This document shows, piece after piece, positions 29,358 to 38,080 of a stretch of 64,000 bases of DNA. Source of the stretch: Crocinitomicaceae bacterium (lineage in GTDB: Bacteria > Bacteroidota > Bacteroidia > Flavobacteriales_D > Crocinitomicaceae). The first letter of the stretch is position 1. Each line of letters starts with the position of its first letter. The DNA lies in contig JAHEMJ010000001.1 of assembly GCA_024643725.1 (NCBI GenBank), forward strand, positions 62,001 through 126,000, written 5' to 3'. Under the pieces are notes generated by a model that ran no database searches, was not told the DNA's origin, and saw only the letters and a program-made list of their open reading frames with translations. Position numbers and translations under genes: made by a program.

Positions 29358-29885
29358 TTAAGAGAGATACAAATCGATCAATCCTTCAGGAGCTTTTACA
29401 TAAAGCTCCTTTTTTTTGCGTTGAACTTTTTGAACAAGTCCTTCAAAAATTGGAATGAGTACTTCTACTCCATCCTTGCTTAGCTGCAACAATGGATTAG
29501 CTGCCATATCAATGACATTTTCAACCACACCCACATTTCCATGCACTTCATCGATTACCGTGTAACCAATGATCTCGTGATCATAGAAAGAGGTTTGATC
29601 TAATTCTTGTAAAAAAGCTTCTGGTAAATACACCGGCTTTTTCAAAATACGCTGAGCATCCTGCTCACTATTAATCCCCTGAAATTTAACGGCGACAAAT
29701 CCCTTGGTCTTCATCTTTAAATTCTCCACAAAAAAGGGAATTAAACTTCCGTCGATTTCAACGAAAACTGCGTCCAACGTAGCATAATCCGATGGATTAG
29801 AAACGTCTAAAAACAGCGAAACTTCACCTTTAAATCCGTGAAGTTTCGCTATTATTCCTAAATAAAAACAATCTTTTTTTTGCAT
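29358..29885 (-). CDS. rimM: Ribosome maturation factor
   Basis: 175 residues. The N-terminal RimM beta-barrel starts FYLGIIAKLHGFKGEVSLFLD, and the C-terminal PRC-barrel has DHEIIGYTVIDEVHGNVGVV, NPLLQL and the VLIPIFEGLVQKV segment. It binds uS19 and assists 30S head assembly in the cytoplasm. It starts 5 bases after the rpsP stop, the usual rpsP-rimM order. Its 3' end doubles as the terminator of the opposing GH3 gene, and the two stop codons are only 1 base apart. Confidence 0.95.
   Translation of the reverse strand: MQKKDCFYLGIIAKLHGFKGEVSLFLDVSNPSDYATLDAVFVEIDGSLIPFFVENLKMKTKGFVAVKFQGINSEQDAQRILKKPVYLPEAFLQELDQTSFYDHEIIGYTVIDEVHGNVGVVENVIDMAANPLLQLSKDGVEVLIPIFEGLVQKVQRKKKELYVKAPEGLIDLYLS
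29388..29417 (+). terminator. GH3 terminator inside the rimM coding sequence
   Basis: AGGAGCTTT (29388-29396) pairs perfectly with AAAGCTCCT (29402-29410) over a 5-base loop, and seven T follow (29411-29417). It lies 32 bases past the GH3 stop, antisense to the last codons of rimM, where the T-run reads as lysines on the other strand. Confidence 0.85.
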
Positions 29886-29890
29886 ACAGC

Positions 29891-30565
29891 TTATTCAGCC
29901 GCAGACTCTTCAGAAGCCTCAGGTGCTGCTTCTTCTGTTGATTCAGCTACTGGAGCTTCTTCAACTGCTGGCGTTTCTTCAACAACCTCTTCAACTGCTG
30001 GAGCTTCTTCCGCTGCTGCCTCTGCTACTGGAGCTTCTTCAACAACTTCTTCTGTTGCTACTTCCACAGCCTCTTCAGCTACTTCTTCAGCAACTTCTTC
30101 AACTACTGGAGCGTTTTTCGCTGCAACTTCCGCTGCTTTAGCGATTTTCGCTGCTTCCTCTGCTTGTTGACGAGCAATTTTCTCTTTCTCAGCGTTTTTC
30201 GCTAATCCAGATACTTTGTTTTGAACTTTTGCGTCTTTATCAGCCAACCAAAGAGCAAATTTCTCTTCCACTTGTTCTGCTGTTAAAGCACCTTTTTTTA
30301 CACCGTTTAATAAGTGATTTTTGTACAATACACCTTTGTAAGATAAAATCGCACGAGCCGTATCTGACATCTCAGCACCAGTTTGAACCCAATTCAAAGT
30401 AGCTTCGAAATTGATATCAATCACCGCTGGATTTGCAGTTGGATTATACGTCCCTAATTTTTCGATGAATTTACCATCTCTTTTTGCACGACTATCTGCT
30501 GCAACCAAATGAAAAAATGGTTTACCTTTTTTACCGTGTCTTTGTAATCTAATTCTTGTTGCCAT
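29891..30565 (-). CDS. rpsP: 30S ribosomal protein bS16 with long acidic Ala/Glu/Val tail
   Basis: 224 residues, against about 80-90 for the bare S16 domain. The core is at 1-90 ([48 protein letters not shown]). A basic helical stretch follows (about 110-150, [18 protein letters not shown]), then about 75 residues almost only E, A, V, P and T (blocks like VEEVAEE and EEAPAVEE). Bacteroidota bS16 often carries a shorter extension; this one is long and repetitive. The tail is probably solvent-exposed and disordered. The gene heads the rpsP-rimM operon from the promoter at 30618-30625. Confidence 0.95.
   Translation of the reverse strand: MATRIRLQRHGKKGKPFFHLVAADSRAKRDGKFIEKLGTYNPTANPAVIDINFEATLNWVQTGAEMSDTARAILSYKGVLYKNHLLNGVKKGALTAEQVEEKFALWLADKDAKVQNKVSGLAKNAEKEKIARQQAEEAAKIAKAAEVAAKNAPVVEEVAEEVAEEAVEVATEEVVEEAPVAEAAAEEAPAVEEVVEETPAVEEAPVAESTEEAAPEASEESAAE
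29894..30130 (-). repeat. Imperfect tandem repeat encoding the acidic rpsP tail
   Basis: On the plus strand, blocks such as GCTGGAGCTTCTTC, CAACTTCTTC and ACTGGAGC recur every 15-50 bases. The repeat stays in frame with rpsP and encodes E/A/V/P-rich units. It opens long leucine- or serine-rich frames on the other strand that are not genes. Confidence 0.7.
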
Positions 30566-30617
30566 AATTTTACAATTTGAGGTACGAAACCTACGTTTAT
30601 AAATGAATTTGTGGGTG

Positions 30618-30625
30618 CAAAGATA
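30618..30625 (-). promoter_or_regulatory. -7 box of the rpsP-rimM operon
   Basis: Minus-strand TATCTTTG, followed by CACCC, is a textbook Bacteroidota -7 box. It ends 52 bases before the rpsP ATG, leaving a leader of about 45 bases. The -33 region has only a TTAAG/TTAG-like match. Confidence 0.6.
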
Positions 30626-30664
30626 CGAAGGATTTTCGAATTCCCTAACTTAAAGCGAATAATT

Positions 30665-32056
30665 CTATTTCCCTTTGGCTTTGATGACTATGATCACGGT
30701 GTAAAACATGATTTTAATGTCCAAAGCGAGGCTGCGATTCTTTAGATAAATCAAGTCGAATTTCATGCGCTGAAGCATTTGATCTACGTTTTCGGCATAC
30801 CCATATTTTACTTGTCCCCAAGATGTAATTCCTGGTCTAACTTTCGTCAATTGGGTATATTGTGGTTCTACTTGAACGATTTGATCTATGTAGTATTGAC
30901 GCTCCGGACGAGGACCAACTAAGGACATTTGTCCCAATAGCACATTGAAAAACTGCGGGAATTCATCCAGTCTTGTTTTGCGCATAAAGCGTCCAATTGG
31001 CGTAATGCGTGGATCCCCTTCAGATGATAACTGAGGTCCTTGTTGTTCCGAGTTTACGTACATGGTACGAAACTTAATGATTCGAAAAGATTTACCGTTC
31101 ATACCTACCCGATCCTGCAGAAATAGAATGGGTCCCGGTGATGACATCTTTACCGCTAATGCTGAAAATAAATAGAAAGGAATGAGGCAAATAACTGCAA
31201 TGAAGGAAATGACAATATCCATTAACCGTTTAACCGCCTGTTGCCAGAAAGGCATCGCATCTGGAATGATCTCAATCAATAAGGCTCCATAAATGTTTGT
31301 CATTTCAACCGACCCAGCCAAAATTGCGTACATATCGGGCAGTAATTTTATTCGAATTCGACCATTGTCAACCCGAGAAATAATATCTTTCAAGCGATTG
31401 TGATCCGAGCTCTCCACTGCTAAAATGACTTCCTCGACTTCATGATGCAGCAGTATGTCATCTAAATTCGTTGCATGACCGAGATAAGGAATACTGTCCG
31501 TTAACAAGGTGTCCTTTCCATTCACATTGACATATCCGATGAATGAATTAACGTTTTGCTGTTGTTGAATTAACTCTTGATAAATTTCTACCGCCTTTTC
31601 ATTTCCACCAATTATCAAGGTTTTAAATCCATGTCCATTGCTTCGAATGAATTGAATCAACAAGGTATTGAAAACTAAACGTGGAATAACCGCAATAAAA
31701 AAATGAATTCCGAATAAAAATAAAATGGAGCGATAGTAATTTTGATATGACTTGACATCATCATCAATCAACAGGGTGAAAAATAAAACGATGGTACCAA
31801 AGAAAGCTGCAACCAATGTGAGATTCAACATCTTTAGTCGGAACATGCGACGAATGTCGTGATAGGTGCCCTGAATAAAATAAAATGACACCCAGAATAA
31901 AGGAATAAAAGCCAACCCAAGAAAGAACTTGGAGTCTGCAAGAAACGCCTGTCCTTCTATTTGAGTTTTCCTAAAATAAAAGAAAAGTCCCCAAGCTAAT
32001 CCTGCAAAACAGTAATCAATGACGATTAAACAAGAAGCCCAAAAACGATCTTTCAT
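30665..32056 (-). CDS. Exopolysaccharide polyprenyl-phosphate sugar phosphotransferase (WcaJ-like)
   Basis: 463 residues. The N-terminus has four or five membrane helices (about 8-125), a CoA-binding-like Rossmann region follows (TLIIGGNEKAVEIYQEL, then SIPYLGHATNLDDILL), then a re-entrant hydrophobic helix and the bacterial sugar transferase domain: KRLMDIVISFIAVICLIP, SSPGPILFLQDRVGMNGK, FRIIKFRTMY, LDEFPQFFNVLLG and SLVGPRPER. It transfers a hexose-1-phosphate to undecaprenyl phosphate, the first step of a surface polysaccharide. It directly follows the lipoprotein gene (TAA then ATG). The polymer made is not determined by the neighbours. Confidence 0.92.
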   Translation of the reverse strand: MKDRFWASCLIVIDYCFAGLAWGLFFYFRKTQIEGQAFLADSKFFLGLAFIPLFWVSFYFIQGTYHDIRRMFRLKMLNLTLVAAFFGTIVLFFTLLIDDDVKSYQNYYRSILFLFGIHFFIAVIPRLVFNTLLIQFIRSNGHGFKTLIIGGNEKAVEIYQELIQQQQNVNSFIGYVNVNGKDTLLTDSIPYLGHATNLDDILLHHEVEEVILAVESSDHNRLKDIISRVDNGRIRIKLLPDMYAILAGSVEMTNIYGALLIEIIPDAMPFWQQAVKRLMDIVISFIAVICLIPFYLFSALAVKMSSPGPILFLQDRVGMNGKSFRIIKFRTMYVNSEQQGPQLSSEGDPRITPIGRFMRKTRLDEFPQFFNVLLGQMSLVGPRPERQYYIDQIVQVEPQYTQLTKVRPGITSWGQVKYGYAENVDQMLQRMKFDLIYLKNRSLALDIKIMFYTVIIVIKAKGK

Positions 32057-32920
32057 TTACTTATAGACGATTTTTATATTATCAATGCAAATGAAACTTT
32101 CCGTCATGTCCGATTCCAATTTCGCTTTAAACGCCTGGACGAAATGGGCATCATTCACAGAATTCCCAATTAACTCAGTCAATTCAATGTACATCTTTTT
32201 CCATTTTACCGTTGCCGCGGGTTGCTTATTAAAACCTGCATTATCTTGGTATTTATTGGACAAGGAACTTACGGCCAAAAATCCTTGCAAGAAAGAATTG
32301 GTGTTGTAATAATCGATTTCAATAAAACAGGCCTTATTCTTTGGGATGGCTAATTGATCTGTTGTGTACGCCAACCATACAGAATCATTGGCATTCAGGA
32401 TAACTTTACCGTACGTGGAGCCATTGAAAGGCATGATGGCTTCGCTCGTTGTAAATAAATTGGCAACACTCGAATTGGGATCCTCTTGCAATTTGATGGT
32501 GGCATCCTCAAAATCTTCAATCCAAAAATTAATGTTGTCCTTATAACTAGTAACTGGATTCAAGGTAAGTGTTTGATTTTTCACAAACTGAGCATTGACC
32601 TCGTAAGAATTCATAAATGGATATATCATCTTATTCGCTGATATTCCATTATTTCGAACAGCGGGAAATATTTTAATGTTCACATTTCCTTCTTTCAGTA
32701 CTGGAATTTTAAAAGGAACTTGAAAACAACCCAGCATTTGATCATCGATGTAGACCCATACATCCCGAAAATCTTGTGTTAATTGTCCTTCTGCTCCGGA
32801 TAAAGCTGGATTAGAAACGAGCGTCATGCTATTCACTTCTAGCCAAGCGGGATCAGGATTGTTTTTTATACATCCAACCAAAAGAAACAGAAAAGTGACG
32901 TAACCTAAAATTCTCATCAT
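32057..32920 (-). CDS. Uncharacterised lipoprotein
   Basis: 287 residues. A lipoprotein signal (FLFLLVGC, Cys17) starts the protein; a second Met is next to the first. The mature region is beta-rich: a first module (about 25-125, VWVYIDDQMLGCFQVPFKIPVL) and a jelly-roll-like second module (NFWIEDFEDATIKL to ICIDNIKIVYK) that resembles carbohydrate-binding sandwiches. It lies 24 bases after the Gfo/Idh gene and immediately before the sugar transferase, so it may belong to surface-glycan assembly. No specific family recognised. Confidence 0.65.
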   Translation of the reverse strand: MMRILGYVTFLFLLVGCIKNNPDPAWLEVNSMTLVSNPALSGAEGQLTQDFRDVWVYIDDQMLGCFQVPFKIPVLKEGNVNIKIFPAVRNNGISANKMIYPFMNSYEVNAQFVKNQTLTLNPVTSYKDNINFWIEDFEDATIKLQEDPNSSVANLFTTSEAIMPFNGSTYGKVILNANDSVWLAYTTDQLAIPKNKACFIEIDYYNTNSFLQGFLAVSSLSNKYQDNAGFNKQPAATVKWKKMYIELTELIGNSVNDAHFVQAFKAKLESDMTESFICIDNIKIVYK

Positions 32921-32944
32921 GTGTGTAACGAAAAAAAAATGAAT

Positions 32945-33892
32945 TTATTTTACAAATTGATTTGACTCCGAAATTCGATCCAAAATATAGGAAGCGACCT
33001 CCATTGCATGATGCGCTTCTTCCAATCCAACAATCGCTTTTTCTTCGGTTGAAATGGATTGAGCGAAAGCTTTCAATTCCAGCTGGATCGCATTTAAATC
33101 CCCCGTTGGAATGGGTTCATACTTCAAGGTTTTGAAACCCGTCGTTTCATTCAATTGAACGTGTGATTTTTCTGCTGTTTTGGCTAGAAAATCAACTGTA
33201 ATGGAATGGTCCGACATAAAAAAACGCGTTTTTCGAAGACGATGCTTGGCAATTCGAGATGACGTTAAATTGGCAACACACCCATTTTCAAACTCCAAAC
33301 GAACCGAAGCAATATCTGTCGTTGAACTCAGTACTTCCATTCCCGATGCGGAAATGCGTTTTACACGTGAATTAACAACTTTCAACGCTATGTCAATATC
33401 GTGAATCATGAGATCCAATACAACAGAAACATCCGATCCACGTTCTTGAAAAGGAGCTAGACGATGGGATTCAATAAACATGGGCATATCGATCTGTCCT
33501 TTTGCCGCAATAAACGCTGGATTAAATCGCTCCACGTGTCCGACCTGAACAACCACCCCCGCCTCTAGTCCATAGGTTAACAAAGACTTAGATTCCTCCA
33601 CGGTTTGACAAACCGGTTTTTCAATAAAAAGGTGCTTTCTTTTTTTTAATGCTTGAACGGCCATAGAAAAGTGAGCGGCAGTTGGACAAGCCAATAAAAT
33701 AGCCTCTGACGCTGCGAGCAGATCCTCGTATGAAGCATAGGCTTGTAAAGAAAATTGTTGTGCCACTTCGCTTTGAATCGAAGGATCCGTATCGAAGAAT
33801 CCAACCAGTTCAAATTCATCCTTTAACAACAATAAGTTTTGAAGGTGAATTTTTCCTAGATGTCCTGTACCAACAACGCCAATTTTCAACAT
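32945..33892 (-). CDS. Gfo/Idh/MocA family oxidoreductase
   Basis: 315 residues. The NAD(P)-binding Rossmann motif GVVGTGHLGKIHLQN is at the N-terminus, followed by the family signature LFIEKPVCQT (Lys/Pro) near 92-101, and the C-terminal alpha/beta domain carries the catalytic-type segment DLMIHDIDIALKV. Such enzymes oxidise or reduce sugar rings, often for nucleotide-sugar synthesis. The following lipoprotein and polyprenyl sugar transferase genes fit a glycan role. It starts 19 bases after the rplT terminator, so it has a separate promoter that I could not locate with confidence. Confidence 0.9.
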   Translation of the reverse strand: MLKIGVVGTGHLGKIHLQNLLLLKDEFELVGFFDTDPSIQSEVAQQFSLQAYASYEDLLAASEAILLACPTAAHFSMAVQALKKRKHLFIEKPVCQTVEESKSLLTYGLEAGVVVQVGHVERFNPAFIAAKGQIDMPMFIESHRLAPFQERGSDVSVVLDLMIHDIDIALKVVNSRVKRISASGMEVLSSTTDIASVRLEFENGCVANLTSSRIAKHRLRKTRFFMSDHSITVDFLAKTAEKSHVQLNETTGFKTLKYEPIPTGDLNAIQLELKAFAQSISTEEKAIVGLEEAHHAMEVASYILDRISESNQFVK

Positions 33893-33910
33893 AATCGAAC
33901 CGCACTAATT

Positions 33911-33945
33911 AAAAAAAAGCCATTAATCAAAAGACTAATGGCTTT
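33911..33945 (-). terminator. Intrinsic terminator of the thrS-infC-rpmI-rplT operon
   Basis: On the minus strand AAAGCCATTA (33936-33945) pairs perfectly with TAATGGCTTT (33916-33925) over a 10-base loop, followed by T-run 33911-33918. It is 20 bases past the rplT stop. Confidence 0.92.
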
Positions 33946-33964
33946 AAGCTGACATAGAATAATT

Positions 33965-34312
33965 TTATTTTTTTACAGAATCCACAACGGCTTTAAAAGC
34001 CTCTGGGTGGTTCATTGCTAAATCTGCAAGTACTTTACGATTTAACTCAATACCACTTTTGTGTACTGCTCCCATAAATTGAGAATAACTCATACCGTGA
34101 AGGCGTGCACCTGCGTTGATACGTGTAATCCATAATGAACGGAAATTTCTTTTCTTTTGTTTACGACCTGAGTAAGCATAAAGCAAACCTTTTTCAATAG
34201 CATTTTTCGCTACGGTCCAAACATTTTTTCTTCTTCCAAAGTAACCTTTGGCTAGTTTCATCAAGTTTTTTCTTCTTGCTCTTGATGCAACGTGATTGAC
34301 TGATCTTGGCAT
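33965..34312 (-). CDS. rplT: 50S ribosomal protein bL20
   Basis: 115 residues, the full family length. The basic N-terminal helix ([24 protein letters not shown]) and the conserved [17 protein letters not shown] and [20 protein letters not shown] identify bL20. It binds 23S rRNA domain II and is needed for early 50S assembly. It is last in the thrS-infC-rpmI-rplT order and is followed by a strong terminator. An unusually long 89-base spacer separates it from rpmI. Confidence 0.97.
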   Translation of the reverse strand: MPRSVNHVASRARRKNLMKLAKGYFGRRKNVWTVAKNAIEKGLLYAYSGRKQKKRNFRSLWITRINAGARLHGMSYSQFMGAVHKSGIELNRKVLADLAMNHPEAFKAVVDSVKK

Positions 34313-34401
34313 AATTTTTAAGTTTTTTGATAAAGAGTGCTTCGACTTCGAAGGCTTAGTTACTCGTTACCGGGTTAAACAATTTACAAACCAACAAAGG
34401 A
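34313..34401 (-). other. rpmI-rplT spacer, possible regulatory leader
   Basis: An 89-base spacer inside the operon. On the minus strand it contains CTTCG-AAGT-CGAAG, a 5-bp hairpin, flanked by GAGT/ACTC that can pair outside it. There is no T-run, so it is not a classic terminator. It may bind L20 or set the rplT translation level; this is inference. Confidence 0.35.
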
Positions 34402-34599
34402 CTATTTCATGCACAATTGCAATTTCACATTCGATAAATCGGCACTGTGTACCAATCCAGCGTGTGTCAAATTACGCTTACGTTTCGTAGCCTTCTTTGT
34501 TAAAATGTGGCTTTTAAAAGCGTGTTTACGCTTGATTTTTCCACTACCAGTGATGGTGAATCTCTTCTTAGCACTGGATTTTGTTTTCATTTTAGGCAT
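34402..34599 (-). CDS. rpmI: 50S ribosomal protein bL35
   Basis: 65 residues, highly basic. [20 protein letters not shown] is the bL35 signature, followed by [17 protein letters not shown]. It lies between infC (39-base gap) and rplT (89-base gap) in the conserved initiation factor/ribosomal operon. Cytoplasmic, part of the 50S subunit. Confidence 0.96.
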   Translation of the reverse strand: MPKMKTKSSAKKRFTITGSGKIKRKHAFKSHILTKKATKRKRNLTHAGLVHSADLSNVKLQLCMK

Positions 34600-34638
34600 T
34601 TCTACTTTTTTAAAAGTTAAACATCTATATCAGCTTCC

Positions 34639-35184
34639 TTATTTCTTTTTCGAGTTGATCATTAAGATCATCTTTTTACCTTCTAATTTTGGTAGTTGTT
34701 CAATCACACCACAATCAGCAAGTTCTTGTGCAAACTTCAAAAGAAGTATTTCTCCACGGTCTTTAAAGACAATGGTACGACCTCTAAAGAATACATATGC
34801 TTTTACTTTGCTCCCCTCCTCCAAAAACTTCTTAGCATGTGCTAATTTGAAATTGAAATCGTGGTCATCTGTATTCGGTCCAAAGCGAATTTCTTTCACG
34901 ACAATTTTGCTTTGTTTTGCTTTTAATTCTTTTTGCTTACGCTTCTGGTTGTACAAGAACTTTTTATAGTCCATGATTTTACAAACCGGTGGCTTCGCAT
35001 TTGGAGAAATCTCAACCAAATCTAATTCTTCTTCCTCAGCTAAAGCAATTGCTTTAGAAACGGACATTACTTGAGGCTCTTCACCTTCAATGACTAATCG
35101 AATTTCCGCAGCAACAATTTTATCGTTAATTCTGTGTTGCGCTTCTTCTTCTCTTTTTACAAATGGTCTCGAATTTCTTCTCAT
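34639..35184 (-). CDS. infC: Translation initiation factor IF-3
   Basis: 181 residues. The N-domain has [14 protein letters not shown], the linker is lysine-rich ([17 protein letters not shown]) and the C-domain has [20 protein letters not shown]. It keeps 30S free of 50S and proofreads the start codon. The start is an ordinary ATG at 35182-35184, not the rare AUU used for autoregulation in enterobacteria, so that control does not apply in the same way here. It follows thrS by 16 bases. Confidence 0.97.
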   Translation of the reverse strand: MRRNSRPFVKREEEAQHRINDKIVAAEIRLVIEGEEPQVMSVSKAIALAEEEELDLVEISPNAKPPVCKIMDYKKFLYNQKRKQKELKAKQSKIVVKEIRFGPNTDDHDFNFKLAHAKKFLEEGSKVKAYVFFRGRTIVFKDRGEILLLKFAQELADCGVIEQLPKLEGKKMILMINSKKK

Positions 35185-35200
35185 TCAATAATTTAAATAC

Positions 35201-37135
35201 TTATGACAATTCCTCGGCGATTGCTTCTTGCACCATTGCAACAAACGCCTCTTGGGTAATTGAACCGTGATCTCCAGCGCCTCTTTGTCTTACTGATACT
35301 TGATTTGACTCAAATTCTTTCTCTCCGACAATTAACATAAATGGCACTTTTGCCAACTCTGCATCACGTATTTTCTTACCAATTTTTTCATTTCGGTCGT
35401 CAACAAGTCCGCGAATATCGTAATTATTTAGGAATTCTAAAACTTTTTCTGCGTACTCGTTGTATTTATCTGAAATTGGCAGGACAATAAACTGCTCTGT
35501 TGACAGCCAAAGTGGGAAGTCACCAGCACAGTGTTCCAACAATACCGCCACGAAACGTTCCATCGACCCGAAAGGCGCTCGGTGAATCATCACTGGACGA
35601 TGTTTTTGGTTATCCGCTCCAACATACTCTAAGTCAAATCGCTCAGGTAAATTGTAATCGACTTGAATTGTTCCAAGTTGCCATTCGCGGCCTAAAGCAT
35701 CTTGCACCATGAAATCCAATTTAGGACCATAAAATGCAGCTTCACCATATTCAACCACTGTTGGTAGTTCTTTTTCTGCAGCAGCTTCAATAATCGCTTG
35801 TTCCGCTTTCACCCAATTCTCTTCCGCACCAATGTACTTTTCACGGTTCACTTGGTCTCTTAACGAGATTTGCGCTTTAAAATTGTGGAAATTCAATGTT
35901 TTCAATACGTATAGAACGATATCAATCACATTTTTAAATTCTTCCTTCACTTGTTCCTGTGTACAGAAGATGTGAGCATCATCCTGCGTAAACCCACGGA
36001 CACGTGTCAAACCATGTAATTCTCCGGACTGCTCATAGCGATAAACCGTACCAAACTCTGCAAATCGCGCAGGTAAATCCTTGTAAGATCTCGGTTTAGA
36101 TCTAAATATCTCGCAGTGATGCGGACAGTTCATCGGTTTTAAATAAAACTCTTCATTTGGATCTGGTGTGCGAATCGGTTGAAATGAATCCGCTCCATAC
36201 TTTTCGTAATGTCCAGATGTCACATAAAGTTCTTTGTTACCAATATGCGGTGTAATCACCTGCTGATATCCAGCTTTGCGCTGTGCTTTTTTCAAGAAAT
36301 TCTCCAAGCGCTCACGCAAGGCAGCACCTTTCGGTAACCACATTGGAAGACCTTGTCCAACTTTCTGAGAAAAAGTAAACAACTCTAATTCTTTTCCTAA
36401 TTTTCGGTGATCACGACGTTTCGCCTCCTCCAATTTCTCCAAGTGCTCCGTTAATTCAGCTTGTTTTGGAAAGGTAACACCATAAATACGTGTTAACTGT
36501 TTATTCTTCTCATCCCCTCTCCAATATGCACCAGCGATTGCCGTTAATTTCACCGCCTTGATGAATCCGGTGTCTGGAATATGAGGTCCACGGCATAAAT
36601 CCGTGAAATTTCCTTGTGTGTAGAAAGTGATGGTTCCATCTTCTAATTCGGACAACAATTCCAACTTATATGGATCTTGTTTTTCCGTGAAATAGGCAAT
36701 TGCCTCTGCTTTGGAGATTTCCTGACGAACAAATGGATTCTTTGCTTTCGCTAATTCCTTCATTTTTTGTTCAATCTTCTCTAGATCCTTTTCAGAAATG
36801 CTGTAATCCATGAAATCAACATCGTAATAGAATCCACTATTTACAGGAGGACCAATAGCCAATTTAATTCCTGGATAATAGAACTCCAATGCTTCTGCCA
36901 TTAAGTGAGCAGATGAATGCCACATGGTTGATTTTCCATCCGTGTCGTTCCAGGTCAATAATTGCAATTCACAATTTTCATTGATTGGAAGGACCGCATC
37001 CTTCACTTGTCCATTGACACGTGCCGCTAAAACGTTACGCGCCAATCCTTCGGAAATGGACGTTGCAATTTGCAACGCGGAAGTTCCCTTCGCATATTCC
37101 CTGATTGTTCCATCCGGAAAAGTAACCTGAATCAT
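35201..37135 (-). CDS. thrS: Threonine-tRNA ligase
   Basis: 644 residues, complete. In order: TGS domain (1-62, [19 protein letters not shown]), editing domain with [11 protein letters not shown] and a distal Cys/His site ([14 protein letters not shown]), and class II catalytic core with motif 2 [14 protein letters not shown], the zinc ligand Cys in [10 protein letters not shown], and motif 3 near [13 protein letters not shown]. The C-terminal anticodon domain is present. It charges tRNA-Thr. It leads the thrS-infC-rpmI-rplT operon from the -7 box at 37160-37167; no T-box-like leader fits the 24 bases between box and start. Confidence 0.97.
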   Translation of the reverse strand: MIQVTFPDGTIREYAKGTSALQIATSISEGLARNVLAARVNGQVKDAVLPINENCELQLLTWNDTDGKSTMWHSSAHLMAEALEFYYPGIKLAIGPPVNSGFYYDVDFMDYSISEKDLEKIEQKMKELAKAKNPFVRQEISKAEAIAYFTEKQDPYKLELLSELEDGTITFYTQGNFTDLCRGPHIPDTGFIKAVKLTAIAGAYWRGDEKNKQLTRIYGVTFPKQAELTEHLEKLEEAKRRDHRKLGKELELFTFSQKVGQGLPMWLPKGAALRERLENFLKKAQRKAGYQQVITPHIGNKELYVTSGHYEKYGADSFQPIRTPDPNEEFYLKPMNCPHHCEIFRSKPRSYKDLPARFAEFGTVYRYEQSGELHGLTRVRGFTQDDAHIFCTQEQVKEEFKNVIDIVLYVLKTLNFHNFKAQISLRDQVNREKYIGAEENWVKAEQAIIEAAAEKELPTVVEYGEAAFYGPKLDFMVQDALGREWQLGTIQVDYNLPERFDLEYVGADNQKHRPVMIHRAPFGSMERFVAVLLEHCAGDFPLWLSTEQFIVLPISDKYNEYAEKVLEFLNNYDIRGLVDDRNEKIGKKIRDAELAKVPFMLIVGEKEFESNQVSVRQRGAGDHGSITQEAFVAMVQEAIAEELS

Positions 37136-37159
37136 CTGTTCTTATTGTATTTGAAGGTG

Positions 37160-37167
37160 CAAAGATA
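37160..37167 (-). promoter_or_regulatory. -7 box of the thrS operon
   Basis: Minus-strand TATCTTTG, followed by CACCTTC, ends 24 bases before the thrS ATG. It is nearly identical in context to the rpsP box (TATCTTTGCACC). No TTG at the -33 spacing. Confidence 0.6.
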
Positions 37168-37194
37168 ATAATATCCAAGTGAAAAAGGAAGGAA

Positions 37195-38010
37195 TTATCC
37201 CTTCGTGTTTGAATCGGATAAATGCACCAATATTTGCTGAATGTCTTTCTGCAATGTTCGAAAGGATGCACCCATACCTTCAGAATCCAATTGCACATCT
37301 GGAATCTCCTTGGAAATGTAGGAAACAAAACGCCAAACTTCGAGGATATCAGAAACATTAACGGTATACGGCTCATACGTTGGATTGGACGAAACCATTA
37401 AAAATTGCTGCGCCTCTTTCAATTGATTGAACACGTATTTGAACACAATTCCATCGTTATTTGTCACCACCACACACGGTGTGTTCGATGGTAAACTCAA
37501 CCAATCCTGAACAAATTCTCCAACAACATAAGATCCATGAGAAACTGGAGGCATCGAATCTCCTGAAATTGGAAACGCTCTATATTTTCTGTCTTTGGAT
37601 AGAAATGGTAACTTCAACGTTGGCAATTCGCGCATGTACTCTGGATCAGCATAACCAGCAACGTATCCAGCCCTCACCTTCTCCGGAATCAATTCCACTT
37701 CTTCTTCATTATCGGCATTCACAACGGTCGTTAGAATACGTAAATTAGAACCTTTCGCACCGTTCTTCCAATGGTTTTCCATGGAACTCCAATCCGATTC
37801 ACCATAAGTTGAAAAATCCTTTGCAATTAACTCATCCAAGGTTACTTTGTGGAATTGCGACATGGAAAGTAACATGTCCAAACTAGGCTGTGCTACCTCA
37901 TTTTCATAACCACTATAAGTAGAGCGATTCAAACCAAGTGCTTGCGCAAGTTCTTCCTGGGATTTTCCAGAACGCTTTCTGAGAATTTTTAAATTGGCCG
38001 CAATAAACAT
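37195..38010 (-). CDS. XRE-family regulator with S24 (LexA-like) self-cleavage domain
   Basis: 271 residues. Residues 5-62 form a helix-turn-helix domain (LKILRKRSGKSQEELAQALG, STYSGYENE). The C-terminal half is an S24 peptidase fold: a candidate Ala114-Gly115 cleavage site in KVRAGYVAGY, Ser152 in ISGDSM and Lys191 in GIVFKYVFN. The spacings (38 and 39 residues) are close to LexA. It may be a repressor that cleaves itself on RecA activation or another signal. The last 40 residues are an extra helical tail. It has its own good promoter and sits just upstream of thrS. A LexA-like regulon is inference. Confidence 0.85.
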   Translation of the reverse strand: MFIAANLKILRKRSGKSQEELAQALGLNRSTYSGYENEVAQPSLDMLLSMSQFHKVTLDELIAKDFSTYGESDWSSMENHWKNGAKGSNLRILTTVVNADNEEEVELIPEKVRAGYVAGYADPEYMRELPTLKLPFLSKDRKYRAFPISGDSMPPVSHGSYVVGEFVQDWLSLPSNTPCVVVTNNDGIVFKYVFNQLKEAQQFLMVSSNPTYEPYTVNVSDILEVWRFVSYISKEIPDVQLDSEGMGASFRTLQKDIQQILVHLSDSNTKG

Positions 38011-38030
38011 TTTCTTGTCTTTTTAGACTA

Positions 38031-38063
38031 CAAAAATAACAAATTACGAATAACTCATCAAAA
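38031..38063 (-). promoter_or_regulatory. Promoter of the S24-type regulator
   Basis: On the minus strand TTTTG (38059-38063) and TATTTTTG (38031-38038) are 20 bases apart. The box ends 20 bases before the ATG. The surrounding A/T-rich region could hold an operator, but I see no clear dyad. Confidence 0.6.
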
Positions 38064-38080
38064 TTTTGATTAATATTTCA

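Noticed and set aside
29880-30170. Long leucine-rich and Ser/Ala-rich plus-strand frames opposite rpsP
   Set aside because: They mirror the repetitive acidic tail of bS16 on the other strand; no start, promoter or protein family supports them.
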